A stretch of DNA of 64,000 bases, taken from Pseudomonas putida. Lineage in GTDB: Bacteria > Pseudomonadota > Gammaproteobacteria > Pseudomonadales > Pseudomonadaceae. Positions 56,569-64,000 of the stretch are shown piece after piece. The first letter of the stretch is position 1, and every line of letters begins with the position of its first letter. The stretch is taken from contig NZ_MKZO01000013.1 in NCBI RefSeq assembly GCF_001941965.1, positions 62,001-126,000 on the forward strand, given 5' to 3'. Below the pieces are notes generated by a model. The model had not been told where the DNA came from and made no database searches. It saw only the letters and a program-made list of their open reading frames with translations. A program made the position numbers and the translations under genes.

Positions 56569-57378
56569 ATGCTGCCTTACCCGCAGATCGATCCCGTGGC
56601 ACTGGCCATCGGGCCGCTGAAAATCCATTGGTATGGCCTGATGTACCTGGTCGGTATCGGTGGCGCCTGGCTGCTGGCGTCGAGCCGGCTCAACCGCTTC
56701 GATCCTACATGGACCAAGGAAAAGCTCTCGGACCTGGTGTTCTGGCTGTCCATGGGTGTGATCGTCGGCGGACGGCTCGGCTACGTGCTGTTCTATGACC
56801 TCAGCGCCTACCTGGCCCAGCCGACCCTGATCTTCGAAGTGTGGAAGGGCGGCATGTCGTTCCATGGCGGCTTCATCGGCGTGATGCTCGCCGCGCTGTG
56901 GTTTGGCAAGCGCAACAACAAGACCTTCTTCGAGCTGATGGACTTCGTCGCGCCGATGGTACCGATCGGCCTGGGGGCCGGGCGGATCGGCAACTTCATC
57001 AACGCCGAACTGTGGGGCAAGGCCACCGACGTGCCATGGGCCATGGTCTTCCCGCCGTTCAGCGACCCGGCGCAACTGCCGCGTCACCCGTCGCAGCTGT
57101 ACCAGTTCGCCCTGGAAGGCGTCGCGCTGTTCCTGATCCTCTGGCTGTACTCGCGCAAGCCGCGGCCGACCATGGCGGTGTCTGGCATGTTCGCGCTGTT
57201 CTACGGGATCTTCCGCTTCATCGTCGAATTCGTTCGCGTGCCGGACGCCCAGTTGGGCTACCTGGCCTGGGGCTGGCTGACCATGGGTCAGATTCTCTGC
57301 GTCCCGATGATCGTCGGCGGTCTCGCCTTGATCTGGTGGGCCTATAATCGCAAGCCGACGGTCAAACCCGCGGTCTGA
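56569..57378 (+). CDS. lgt: Prolipoprotein diacylglyceryl transferase
   Basis: 269 aa, about seven membrane segments. Signature [20 protein letters not shown] near residue 139 and HGGFIG near 103 hold the catalytic His and Arg. Adds diacylglycerol to the lipobox cysteine of prelipoproteins at the inner membrane. Shine-Dalgarno GAGAGGAG. Precedes thyA, the classic lgt-thyA pair. Confidence 0.96.
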   Translation: MLPYPQIDPVALAIGPLKIHWYGLMYLVGIGGAWLLASSRLNRFDPTWTKEKLSDLVFWLSMGVIVGGRLGYVLFYDLSAYLAQPTLIFEVWKGGMSFHGGFIGVMLAALWFGKRNNKTFFELMDFVAPMVPIGLGAGRIGNFINAELWGKATDVPWAMVFPPFSDPAQLPRHPSQLYQFALEGVALFLILWLYSRKPRPTMAVSGMFALFYGIFRFIVEFVRVPDAQLGYLAWGWLTMGQILCVPMIVGGLALIWWAYNRKPTVKPAV

Positions 57379-57384
57379 TTTTCC

Positions 57385-57409
57385 ACGGCAGGGGCGATCC
57401 CCCTGCCGT
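57385..57409 (+). terminator. Hairpin between lgt and thyA
   Basis: ACGGCAGGGG (57385-57394), loop CGATC, CCCCTGCCGT (57400-57409): perfect 10-bp stem followed by CTTCGTTA, not T-rich. It ends 18 bases before the thyA ATG; may attenuate read-through or protect the lgt mRNA. Confidence 0.5.
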
Positions 57410-57427
57410 CTTCGTTACAGGAACGCT

Positions 57428-58399
57428 ATGAAACAGTATCTGGACCTGGTCCGCGACGTTATCGAGAACGGCACCCTTCAGGAAAACCGCACCGGCGTGC
57501 GCACCATCGCCCTGCCGGGCGCCATGCTGCGTTTCGACCTGCAGAAGGGCTTCCCGGCCATCACCACGCGCAAGCTGGCGTTCAAATCGGCCATCGGCGA
57601 GATGGTCGGCTTCCTCCGTGGCGTGAAGAACGCCGGCGAATTCCGCGAGCTGGGCTGCAAGGTCTGGGACCAGAACGCCAACGAAAACGCCCAATGGCTG
57701 GCCAACCCGTTCCGCCAGGGGCATGACGACCTCGGCGAGATCTATGGCGTGCAATGGCGCCAATGGCCGGCCTACAAGCGCATCCCGCTGAGCAACCCGG
57801 CGGCCATCGAGCTGGCGCAGAACAGTGGTTTCGTGAAGATCGCCGAGTCCGAAGAAGACGGTGAAGCCTTTGTCGTGCTGTACAAGGCCATCGACCAGAT
57901 CCGCCAGTGTGTCGACACCATCATCAACGACCCCAACAGCCGGCGCATCCTGTTCCACGGCTGGAACTGCGCGCAGCTGGACGAAATGGCCCTGCCGCCG
58001 TGCCACCTGCTGTACCAGTTCCACCCGAACACCCAGACCAAAGAGATCTCCCTGACGCTCTACATCCGCTCCAACGACCTGGGCCTGGGCACACCGTTCA
58101 ACCTCACCGAAGGCGCTGCGCTGCTGTCGCTGATCGGTCGCCTGACCGGCTACACGCCGCGCTGGTTCACCTACTTCATCGGCGATGCCCATGTGTATGA
58201 AAACCACCTGGACATGCTCAACGAGCAGCTCAAGCGCGAACCGCTGCAAGCGCCGAAGCTGGTGATATCGGACCGGGTGCCGGAGTTTGCCAAGACCGGC
58301 AAGTACGAGCCGGAGTGGCTGGAGAAGATCGAGCCGAGTGACTTCAGCCTGGAAGGGTATGAGCACCATGCGCCGATGACGGCGCCGATGGCGGTTTAA
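57428..58399 (+). CDS. thyA: Thymidylate synthase
   Basis: 323 aa, a longer form than the 264-aa E. coli enzyme because of an insert in the middle (about residues 117-160, [15 protein letters not shown] onward). Catalytic Cys in [10 protein letters not shown], folate/dUMP residues in GDAHVYENH and [13 protein letters not shown]. Methylates dUMP with 5,10-methylene-THF. Confidence 0.96.
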   Translation: MKQYLDLVRDVIENGTLQENRTGVRTIALPGAMLRFDLQKGFPAITTRKLAFKSAIGEMVGFLRGVKNAGEFRELGCKVWDQNANENAQWLANPFRQGHDDLGEIYGVQWRQWPAYKRIPLSNPAAIELAQNSGFVKIAESEEDGEAFVVLYKAIDQIRQCVDTIINDPNSRRILFHGWNCAQLDEMALPPCHLLYQFHPNTQTKEISLTLYIRSNDLGLGTPFNLTEGAALLSLIGRLTGYTPRWFTYFIGDAHVYENHLDMLNEQLKREPLQAPKLVISDRVPEFAKTGKYEPEWLEKIEPSDFSLEGYEHHAPMTAPMAV

Positions 58400-58423
58400 A
58401 CCGGCTCTAGCAGTACACACAAT

Positions 58424-58516
58424 CCCTGTGGGAGCTGGCTTGCCAGCGATTTGGCCAGATCAGACAACATCATTGCTCATGATGGCCTCATCGCTGGCAA
58501 GCCAGCTCCCACAGGG
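58424..58516. repeat. REPIN-arm pair 10, inside-out order
   Basis: Arm CCCTGTGGGAGCTGGC...CAGCGAT (58424-58450), a 39-base spacer, then ATCGCTGGC...CCCACAGGG (58490-58516). The order is reversed compared with most copies, as in pair 6. It separates the convergent thyA and cadR genes. Confidence 0.92.
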
Positions 58517-58529
58517 TTAGCGGCGAGTC

Positions 58530-58973
58530 TTAATGGCCGTGACTTCTACCGACATGGGAGTGTTCTCCCTCCGGCACCGAAACCGCCCCATTCACCTCCA
58601 GTCTCTCCAGAATCGCGCAATGCTCGCCCTCGGCGCGGCATCTTCTGCGCAACTCCACCAATTGCTCCTGCAGCGCCACCAGCCCGTCGATCCGCGCCTG
58701 TACGTGCTCGATATGTTCGTCGACCAGCGCATTGACGCTTTCACACTGGTCCTGCGGGCTGTCCCTTAGCCGCAGCAGGCTGCGAATCTCCTCCAGCGTC
58801 ATGTCCAGCGTTCGGCAGTTGCGGATGAAGGTCAGCCGCTCGACATGGGCCTGGGTGTAGACCCGGTAATTGCCCTCGCTGCGCGCCGGTTCCGGCAGCA
58901 GGTTTTCCCGCTCGTAGTAACGGATGGTCTCCACCGCGCAATCGGTGGCCTTGGCCAGTTCGCCGATCTTCAT
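58530..58973 (-). CDS. cadR: Cd(II)/Pb(II)-responsive MerR-family regulator
   Basis: 147 aa, the same length as P. putida CadR and very similar to it. Winged HTH at the N-terminus (MKIGELAKATDCAVETIRYY), dimerisation helix (HIEHVQARIDGLVALQEQL) and metal-binding cysteines in NCRTLD, DQCESV and EHCAIL; a His-rich tail HSHVGRSHGH ends the protein, as in CadR. Divergent from cadA, whose promoter carries its dyad. Start 58973. Confidence 0.95.
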   Translation of the reverse strand: MKIGELAKATDCAVETIRYYERENLLPEPARSEGNYRVYTQAHVERLTFIRNCRTLDMTLEEIRSLLRLRDSPQDQCESVNALVDEHIEHVQARIDGLVALQEQLVELRRRCRAEGEHCAILERLEVNGAVSVPEGEHSHVGRSHGH

Positions 58974-58996
58974 CTGCAAATACCTCGACAGGTTGC

Positions 58997-59027
58997 TTGA
59001 CCCTATAGTGGCTACAGGGTGTTCACT
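58997..59027 (+). promoter_or_regulatory. CadR-controlled cadA promoter with operator dyad
   Basis: TTGACC (-35, 58997-59002), a 19-bp spacer, TTCACT (-10, 59022-59027). The overlong spacer is typical of MerR-family promoters. Within it lies the imperfect dyad ACCCTATAG-TGG-CTACAGGGT (59000-59020), where CadR would bind and twist DNA when loaded with Cd. Confidence 0.8.
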
Positions 59028-59047
59028 TGGCAACAGGACATTTAGGG

Positions 59048-61297
59048 ATGAACCCCATGAACCAGCCTGTCACCCACGATCATGAACATAAGCACCACGA
59101 TCACGACCATAAGTCGCATGATCATGCGCATGCCCATAGTTGCTGTTCCGCCGCCGAAGCCCCGGCGCTGGTGCAACTGAGCGAAAAGGCCAGTGCCGAC
59201 GCCCGCCTCAGCCGCTTCCGCATCGAGGCCATGGACTGCCCGACCGAGCAGACCCTGATCCAGAACAAACTGGGCAAGCTGGACGGCGTCGAGCAACTGG
59301 AATTCAACCTGATCAACCGCATCCTCGGCGTGCGCCACACCCATGGCGATACCCAGGGCATCGAGCAGGCCATCGCTTCGCTGGGCATGAAGGCCGAGCC
59401 GCTGACCGACGAGGCTGCCGAAGCCAAGCCGGCCCCGGTGAAGAAGTCCTGGTGGCCACTGGCGTTGTCCGGCGTGGCTGCACTGGCGGCGGAAATCGTA
59501 CATTTCACCGCTGCTGCACCGGAGTGGATGGTGGCGGCCCTGGCCCTGGCGGCGATCCTCGGCTGCGGCCTGGGCACCTACAAGAAGGGCTGGATCGCCC
59601 TGAAGAACCGCAACCTCAACATCAACGCGCTGATGAGCATCGCCGTGACCGGCGCCGTGCTGATCGGCCAGTGGCCGGAAGCGGCCATGGTGATGGTGCT
59701 GTTCACCCTCGCCGAGGTGATCGAGGCCCGGTCGCTCGACCGTGCGCGCAACGCCATCGGCGGGCTGATGCAGTTGAGCCCGGACATGGCCACGGTGCAG
59801 CAGCCCGACGGCCAGTGGCTGGAGATGGAAGTCGCCCAGGTGCCGCTCGGTGCCCTGGTACGCTTGCGTCCCGGCGAGCGGGTCGGGCTGGATGGCGAGG
59901 TGGTCAGCGGCCAGTCGAGCATCGACCAGGCGCCCATCACCGGCGAAAGCCTGCCTGTGGAAAAAGGCCCGGGTGACAAGGTCTTCGCTGGCACCATCAA
60001 CCAGTCCGGCGCCCTGGAGTTCCGGGTGACTGCCGCTGCCGGCGAGTCGACCCTGGCGCGTATCATCCGCGCCGTCGAAGAGGCCCAGGGTGCGAGGGCG
60101 CCGACCCAGCGCTTCGTCGATCAATTCTCGAAAATCTACACCCCGGCAGTCTTCGCCTTCGCCCTCGCCGTGGCCGTGATTCCGCCGCTGTTCATGGCCG
60201 GGGCCTGGTTCGACTGGATCTACCGCGCCCTGGTCCTGCTGGTAGTGGCCTGCCCCTGCGCCCTGGTGATTTCCACCCCGGTGACCATCGTCAGCGGCCT
60301 CGCCGCCGCCGCACGCAAGGGCATCCTGATCAAGGGCGGCGTGTACCTGGAAGGCGGGCGCAAGCTGGACTTCATCGCCCTCGACAAGACCGGCACCCTG
60401 ACCCACGGCAAGCCGGTGCAGACCGACGTCCAGGTCCTCGACCCACTGTTCGCCGAGCGTGCCCAGCGTATTGCCGCCAGCCTTGGTGGCCGCTCCGACC
60501 ACCCGGTATCCATGGCCATTGCCCGTAAAGGTGAGGAAGACGGCCTAGCCCGAGAAGAGGTAGGCAACTTCCAGGCCCTGATGGGTCGTGGTGTCAGCGG
60601 TGAAGTGGACGGTGTGCTCTACCACCTCGGCAACCACCGCCTGGTGGAAGAACTGGGCCTGTGCTCGACGGAGCTGGAAGCCAAGCTGGACGTGCTGGAG
60701 CGCCAGGGCAAGACCGTGGTCCTGCTGCTCGACAGCTCCGGCCCGCTGGCCCTGTTCGCCGTGGCCGACACGGTCAAGCAGACCAGCCGCGAAGCCATCG
60801 CCGAGCTGCACCAACTGGGTATCCGTACCGTCATGCTCACCGGCGACAACCCGCACACCGCCGATGCCATCGCTGCCCAGGTGGGTATCGACGAAGCCCG
60901 CGGCAACCTGCTCCCGGCCGACAAGCTGGCGGCCATCGAGGACCTGTATGCCAAGGGCCACCGGGTCGGCATGGTCGGCGACGGCATCAACGACGCCCCG
61001 GCCCTGGCCCGCGCGGAGATCGGATTCGCCATGGCGGCGGCTGGCACTGACACCGCCATCGAGACCGCCGACGTCGCCCTGATGGACGACGACTTGCGGA
61101 AAATCCCGGCCTTCGTCAGGCTCTCGCGGCAAAGCGCGGCGATACTGGTGCAGAACATCGTTCTTGCCCTGGGCATCAAGGCGATCTTCCTGGCGATCAC
61201 TTTTGCCGGCATGGCGACCATGTGGATGGCGGTGTTCGCCGATATGGGCGTCAGCCTGCTGGTGGTCTTCAACGGCCTGCGCCTGCTGAGAAAGTAA
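59048..61297 (+). CDS. cadA: Cd/Zn/Pb-exporting P1B-type ATPase
   Basis: 749 aa. His-rich N-terminus (HDHEHKHHDHDHKSHDHAHA) then a metal-binding domain with RIEAMDCPTEQ, eight membrane segments with the CPC motif in VACPCALVIS, phosphorylation aspartate D446 in DKTGTLT, and GDGINDAPAL. Exports divalent soft metals. ATG 59048 has AGGA 8 bases upstream; ATG 59057 has AGGG 9 upstream and is equally possible. Eight bases before the LysR gene. Confidence 0.95.
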   Translation: MNPMNQPVTHDHEHKHHDHDHKSHDHAHAHSCCSAAEAPALVQLSEKASADARLSRFRIEAMDCPTEQTLIQNKLGKLDGVEQLEFNLINRILGVRHTHGDTQGIEQAIASLGMKAEPLTDEAAEAKPAPVKKSWWPLALSGVAALAAEIVHFTAAAPEWMVAALALAAILGCGLGTYKKGWIALKNRNLNINALMSIAVTGAVLIGQWPEAAMVMVLFTLAEVIEARSLDRARNAIGGLMQLSPDMATVQQPDGQWLEMEVAQVPLGALVRLRPGERVGLDGEVVSGQSSIDQAPITGESLPVEKGPGDKVFAGTINQSGALEFRVTAAAGESTLARIIRAVEEAQGARAPTQRFVDQFSKIYTPAVFAFALAVAVIPPLFMAGAWFDWIYRALVLLVVACPCALVISTPVTIVSGLAAAARKGILIKGGVYLEGGRKLDFIALDKTGTLTHGKPVQTDVQVLDPLFAERAQRIAASLGGRSDHPVSMAIARKGEEDGLAREEVGNFQALMGRGVSGEVDGVLYHLGNHRLVEELGLCSTELEAKLDVLERQGKTVVLLLDSSGPLALFAVADTVKQTSREAIAELHQLGIRTVMLTGDNPHTADAIAAQVGIDEARGNLLPADKLAAIEDLYAKGHRVGMVGDGINDAPALARAEIGFAMAAAGTDTAIETADVALMDDDLRKIPAFVRLSRQSAAILVQNIVLALGIKAIFLAITFAGMATMWMAVFADMGVSLLVVFNGLRLLRK

Positions 61298-61305
61298 GAG
61301 GATTT

Positions 61306-62175
61306 ATGCTGAGTTCCGAGCTGAAGGCGTTCTACCGGGTGGCCCGCCTGGGCAGCATCACCCTTGCGGCAAAGAAGCTCGGGCTCAGCCAGCCCACCGT
61401 CACCACGCAGATCCGCAACCTGGAAAGCCATTACGGCGTCGAGCTGTTCTACCGCGGTGGCCGGCGTCTGGCCCTGAGCGAGGAGGGCGCACGGCTGCTG
61501 CCGATGGTGCGCGACCTGCTGCAGAAGGAAGCCGATATCGAGTTCTTCCTGCGCAACAGCGGCCAGCAACAGGGCACGCTGCGGGTGGCGGCGACTGCGC
61601 CGTACTACATCCTCGATCTGGTGAAGATCTTCCGTGAGCGCCTGCCGCAGGTGGAGGTCTCGGTGGAGATCGGCAACTCGCAGCAGGTCCTGGAGTTGCT
61701 GGAGGAATACCGGGTGGATGTGGCGGCGTCGTCGCAGTTGCTGGAAGACAATCGGCTGATACGGCGGATATTGGGCACCGACCCGCTGGTGGTGGCGGTG
61801 CATCGCAGCCATCCATTGGCCTCGCGGGAGTCGGTGCCGCTGGCGGCGCTGGCCGGGCATTGCCTGCTGATGCGCGAGCAGGGCTCGACGACCCGCAAGC
61901 TGACCGAGCAGATGCTCGAAGAGGCCGGGGTGAAGGTCGGGGCGCTGCTGGAGATCGGCAGTCGCGAGTCGATTCGCGAGGCGGTGCTGAGGAATATCGG
62001 GATCAGCATCATTGCCCGGCATGAAGTGCCGCATAACCCGGAACTGCGGGTGCTCAGCCTGGAGGGGGCACCGGTGATGCATGAGTATCTGTATTGCCTG
62101 AAGGAAAGGCGTCAGGCGCGCTTGCCGGCTGCTTTTTTGGGGTTGGCCCAGGAAATGTCGGCCATTGATTCCTGA
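61306..62175 (+). CDS. LysR regulator, 2-aminoethylphosphonate-associated type
   Basis: 289 aa. Winged HTH in residues 1-60 (LSSELKAFYRVARLGSITLA, LSQPTVTTQIRNLE), then a substrate-binding domain. The N-terminus resembles the LysR group found with aminoethylphosphonate genes, and the ABC genes that follow agree. Eight bases behind cadA with GAGGATTT in front, so it may also be read from the cadmium promoter. Confidence 0.85.
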   Translation: MLSSELKAFYRVARLGSITLAAKKLGLSQPTVTTQIRNLESHYGVELFYRGGRRLALSEEGARLLPMVRDLLQKEADIEFFLRNSGQQQGTLRVAATAPYYILDLVKIFRERLPQVEVSVEIGNSQQVLELLEEYRVDVAASSQLLEDNRLIRRILGTDPLVVAVHRSHPLASRESVPLAALAGHCLLMREQGSTTRKLTEQMLEEAGVKVGALLEIGSRESIREAVLRNIGISIIARHEVPHNPELRVLSLEGAPVMHEYLYCLKERRQARLPAAFLGLAQEMSAIDS

Positions 62176-62178
62176 CTC

Positions 62179-62266
62179 GAGGGCCCTATCGCTGGCAAGC
62201 CAGCTCCCACAGTGTCCGCGGCGCCGCTGAACCTGTGGGAGCTGGCTTGCCAGCGATGAGGCCCTC
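62179..62266. repeat. REPIN copy 11
   Basis: Inverted REP pair (GAGGGCCCTATCGCTGGC ... GCGATGAGGCCCTC) 3 bases after the LysR stop, before the dyad and promoter region of the ABC genes. Confidence 0.95.
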
Positions 62267-62284
62267 AAGAGCACCAACAAAAAT

Positions 62285-62306
62285 CTGCCAATACCACTAT
62301 CGGCAG
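62285..62306. promoter_or_regulatory. 22-bp dyad upstream of the phosphonate-type ABC operon
   Basis: CTGCC-A-ATA-CCAC-TAT-C-GGCAG: the arms match except for one pair. The inner ATA-N4-TAT with dyad arms has the look of a LysR site. It lies 75 bases before the ATPase start. It could instead be a weak terminator for the LysR gene, as CTTTTG follows. Confidence 0.5.
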
Positions 62307-62380
62307 CTTTTGCCCCAACGCCACGGAACCTTCGCAAAGCGTACCTAGCATGACCCTCATTCGTTCGGTGAGGTCCTGTC

Positions 62381-63445
62381 ATGAACAACACGCTTGCACA
62401 ACCCGGCGCCCAGTTGCGCGTTCGCGGCATCAACAAACGCTTCGGGGCCTTCACCGCCCTGCAGGATGTGTCCCTCGACGTCGCCGCCGGCGAGCTGGTC
62501 TGCCTGCTCGGCCCGTCCGGTTGCGGCAAGACCACCCTGCTACGCTGTATCGCCGGCCTCGAACGCCAGGACCGCGGCGAGCTGATGATCGGCGACCGCG
62601 ATATCTCCACCCTGCCGCCGCAAGCCCGTGACTACGGGATCCTGTTCCAGTCCTACGCGTTGTTCCCCAACCTCACCGTCGAAGCCAATATCGCCTACGG
62701 CCTGGCCGGCAGCGGCCGCAACGAGGTGCGCCAGCGCGTCGGGCAGATGCTGGAACTGGTCGGCCTGACCGGCAGCGAAAAGAAATACCCCGGCCAGCTC
62801 TCCGGCGGCCAGCAGCAACGCGTCGCCCTGGCCCGCGCCCTGGCCCCGGCACCGTCCCTGCTGCTGCTCGACGAACCCATGTCGGCCCTCGACGCCCGGG
62901 TTCGTGACCATCTGTGCACCGAACTGCGCCAGCTCCAGCGCCAACTGGGCATCACCACCCTGATGGTTACCCACAATCAGGACGAAGCCATGCTCATGGC
63001 CGACCGCATCGCCGTGATGAACAACGGCCAGGTCGAGCAGTACGCCACCGCCCAGGAAATCTACGACCGCCCGGCCACGCCGTTCGTCGCCGAGTTCATC
63101 GGTCAGGGCAACTGGCTGCCGTTCCAGCGTTGCAGCGACAGTCATGCCCAGGTCGGCGACCTCAACCTTCGCCTGGCCCCGGGCGCCAAGGCCAGCGGCA
63201 GTGGCCGGCTGTTCTGCCGTCCCGAGGCGATCACCATCAACCCGATCGTCCACGAGGAAAACCTGTTCCCGGCGCGTCTGCGGGAAATCACCTTCCTCGG
63301 CAACCGCTGCCGCATGAGCTTCGAGCTGCACCAACTGCCGGGCCACGCCCTGCTCGCCGAAGTCGCCCCGGAAGCCATGCCGCGCCTGGGCTCGCAGGAC
63401 ATCTGGGTGGCCCTGCCGCCACGCAGCCTGCAGGTCTTTGCCTGA
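62381..63445 (+). CDS. 2-aminoethylphosphonate-type ABC transporter ATPase
   Basis: 354 aa. Walker [11 protein letters not shown]-loop [11 protein letters not shown], signature [15 protein letters not shown], Walker [14 protein letters not shown]-loop VTHNQDEA, then a TOBE-like C-terminal part. Placement behind a phosphonate-associated LysR gene and before a two-domain-type permease supports uptake of 2-aminoethylphosphonate; on its own the ATPase could serve iron or polyamine import. Confidence 0.85.
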   Translation: MNNTLAQPGAQLRVRGINKRFGAFTALQDVSLDVAAGELVCLLGPSGCGKTTLLRCIAGLERQDRGELMIGDRDISTLPPQARDYGILFQSYALFPNLTVEANIAYGLAGSGRNEVRQRVGQMLELVGLTGSEKKYPGQLSGGQQQRVALARALAPAPSLLLLDEPMSALDARVRDHLCTELRQLQRQLGITTLMVTHNQDEAMLMADRIAVMNNGQVEQYATAQEIYDRPATPFVAEFIGQGNWLPFQRCSDSHAQVGDLNLRLAPGAKASGSGRLFCRPEAITINPIVHEENLFPARLREITFLGNRCRMSFELHQLPGHALLAEVAPEAMPRLGSQDIWVALPPRSLQVFA

Positions 63446-63446
63446 G

Positions 63447-64000
63447 ATGGGCGCTCCACTCACCCTGCCGATCGCCCAGGCGAAGGCAAAACCGCGGTCC
63501 GGCGTTGCCCTGGGTGACCGTTTGTTCGTGGTCGGCGGCAAATGGCTGCTGCTGATGTTCCTCGTGGTTTCGGTACTGTTGCCCTTGCTCGCCATCTTCT
63601 GGCGCGGCTTCAGCAGCGAAGCCGGGCAGGGTGGTGGCCTGGTCGCGGCCCGTGAACTGTTCGCCAGCGCCAACTTCCACTGGCTGCTAGGCAACAGCCT
63701 CAAGGTCTCGCTCAGCGTCGCCGCCATCGTCGTACCGCTCGCCTATCTGTTCGCCTACGCCCTGCAACGCACGCTGATCCCCGGCAAGCGCCTCTGGCGC
63801 GGAATTTCCCTGCTGCCGTTGCTGGCGCCGTCGATGCTGCCTGCCATTGCCCTGGTCTATCTGTTCGGCAACCAGGGGCTGCTGCGCGGGCTGCTCAGCG
63901 ACAACATCTATGGCTTCTGGGGCATCGTGCTGGGCGAGGCGATCTACACCTTCCCCCATGCCCTGATGATCCTGCTGTCCGCCTTGTCCCTGGCCGATGC
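63447..64000 (+). CDS. ABC transporter permease, 2-aminoethylphosphonate type (3' partial)
   Basis: ATG 63447 starts one base after the ATPase stop, and the frame is open for 184 codons to the window end. Begins MGAPLTLPIAQAKAK, then membrane segments WLLLMFLVVSVLLPLLAIFW, VAAIVVPLAYLFAYAL and ISLLPLLAPSMLPAIALVYL. The ending GEAIYTFPHALMILLSALSL leads toward an EAA loop beyond the window. Likely a long fused permease as in PhnU-type importers, but the length cannot be seen. Confidence 0.85.
   Translation, partial: MGAPLTLPIAQAKAKPRSGVALGDRLFVVGGKWLLLMFLVVSVLLPLLAIFWRGFSSEAGQGGGLVAARELFASANFHWLLGNSLKVSLSVAAIVVPLAYLFAYALQRTLIPGKRLWRGISLLPLLAPSMLPAIALVYLFGNQGLLRGLLSDNIYGFWGIVLGEAIYTFPHALMILLSALSLAD

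Noticed and set aside
58424..58516. Insertion-sequence ends
   Set aside because: The inverted sequences are the REP family seen elsewhere; there is no transposase and no target duplication that I can see.

Overview
The window is a contiguous piece of a GC-rich Pseudomonas chromosome, most likely of the P. fluorescens/P. putida lineage. The gene order (ubiH/ubiI-pepP-ygfB-zapA-6S RNA-ygfA; gcvT-gcvH-gcvP; argE-argA; spuI/spuBCDEFGH; serA and a D-2-hydroxyglutarate dehydrogenase; rpiA/ilvA; rppH-ptsP; lgt-thyA; cadR/cadA) is a conserved Pseudomonas backbone. Eleven copies of one REP-doublet (REPIN) family, whose arm contains ATCGCTGGCAAGCCAGCT, lie between the genes, as is usual in fluorescent pseudomonads. 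I see no phage, transposase, CRISPR array, defence island, rRNA or tRNA. The window cuts a flavin reductase gene at its left end and an ABC permease gene at its right end.

Layout. 1-4741: flavin reductase (partial), ChaC-like cyclotransferase, quinone oxidoreductase, FliL-like protein, EVE protein, a 52-aa membrane peptide and 5-formyl-THF cyclo-ligase. 4804-10045: 6S RNA, zapA, a ZapB-like coiled coil, ygfB, pepP, ubiH, ubiI. 10096-12923: ferric-iron ABC importer (binding protein and fused permease) behind a Fur-box-like dyad. 13044-17526: glycine cleavage genes gcvT, gcvH, gcvP. 17542-20306: orphan GspE-type ATPase, a small hypothetical gene, an Lrp regulator. 20352-24419: CYTH-CHAD protein, argE, argA. 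24546-34809: two glutamine-synthetase-like gamma-glutamylpolyamine synthetases, putrescine aminotransferase and a complete spermidine/putrescine ABC importer with two binding proteins. 34940-42536: HacB-like acylase, acetyltransferase, thioredoxin-like protein, alpha/beta hydrolase, DUF2059, prolyl-hydroxylase-like oxygenase, DUF523, amino-acid binding protein. 42740-48313: serA divergent from a D-2-hydroxyglutarate dehydrogenase, FAH-family hydrolase, two SdiA-regulated-type paralogues. 48423-58399: rpiA/ilvA, DUF2269, HAD phosphatase, rppH, ptsP, NRDE, TauE, lgt, thyA. 58530-61297: cadR/cadA. 61306-64000: LysR regulator and the start of a 2-aminoethylphosphonate-type ABC importer.

Functionally this is core metabolism (one-carbon/glycine/serine, arginine, polyamine, ubiquinone) plus iron, metal and phosphonate transport. 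I found no clearly new multi-gene system. The most interesting points are at the regulatory level: a hairpin whose 3' arm overlaps the gcvP ribosome binding site; a tiny ORF ending in two CGA codons behind an orphan strong Shine-Dalgarno upstream of argA; a REPIN that forms the last codons of the gspE-like gene; a REPIN inside the iron-transport operon; a perfect palindrome shared by the divergent serA and D-2-hydroxyglutarate dehydrogenase promoters; an exact 10-bp inverted repeat between the HAD gene and rppH; a Crc/Hfq-type AACAACAA motif next to the spuI ribosome binding site; and hairpins in each spuC-spuD-spuE-spuF gap. All were read by eye and none was computed.
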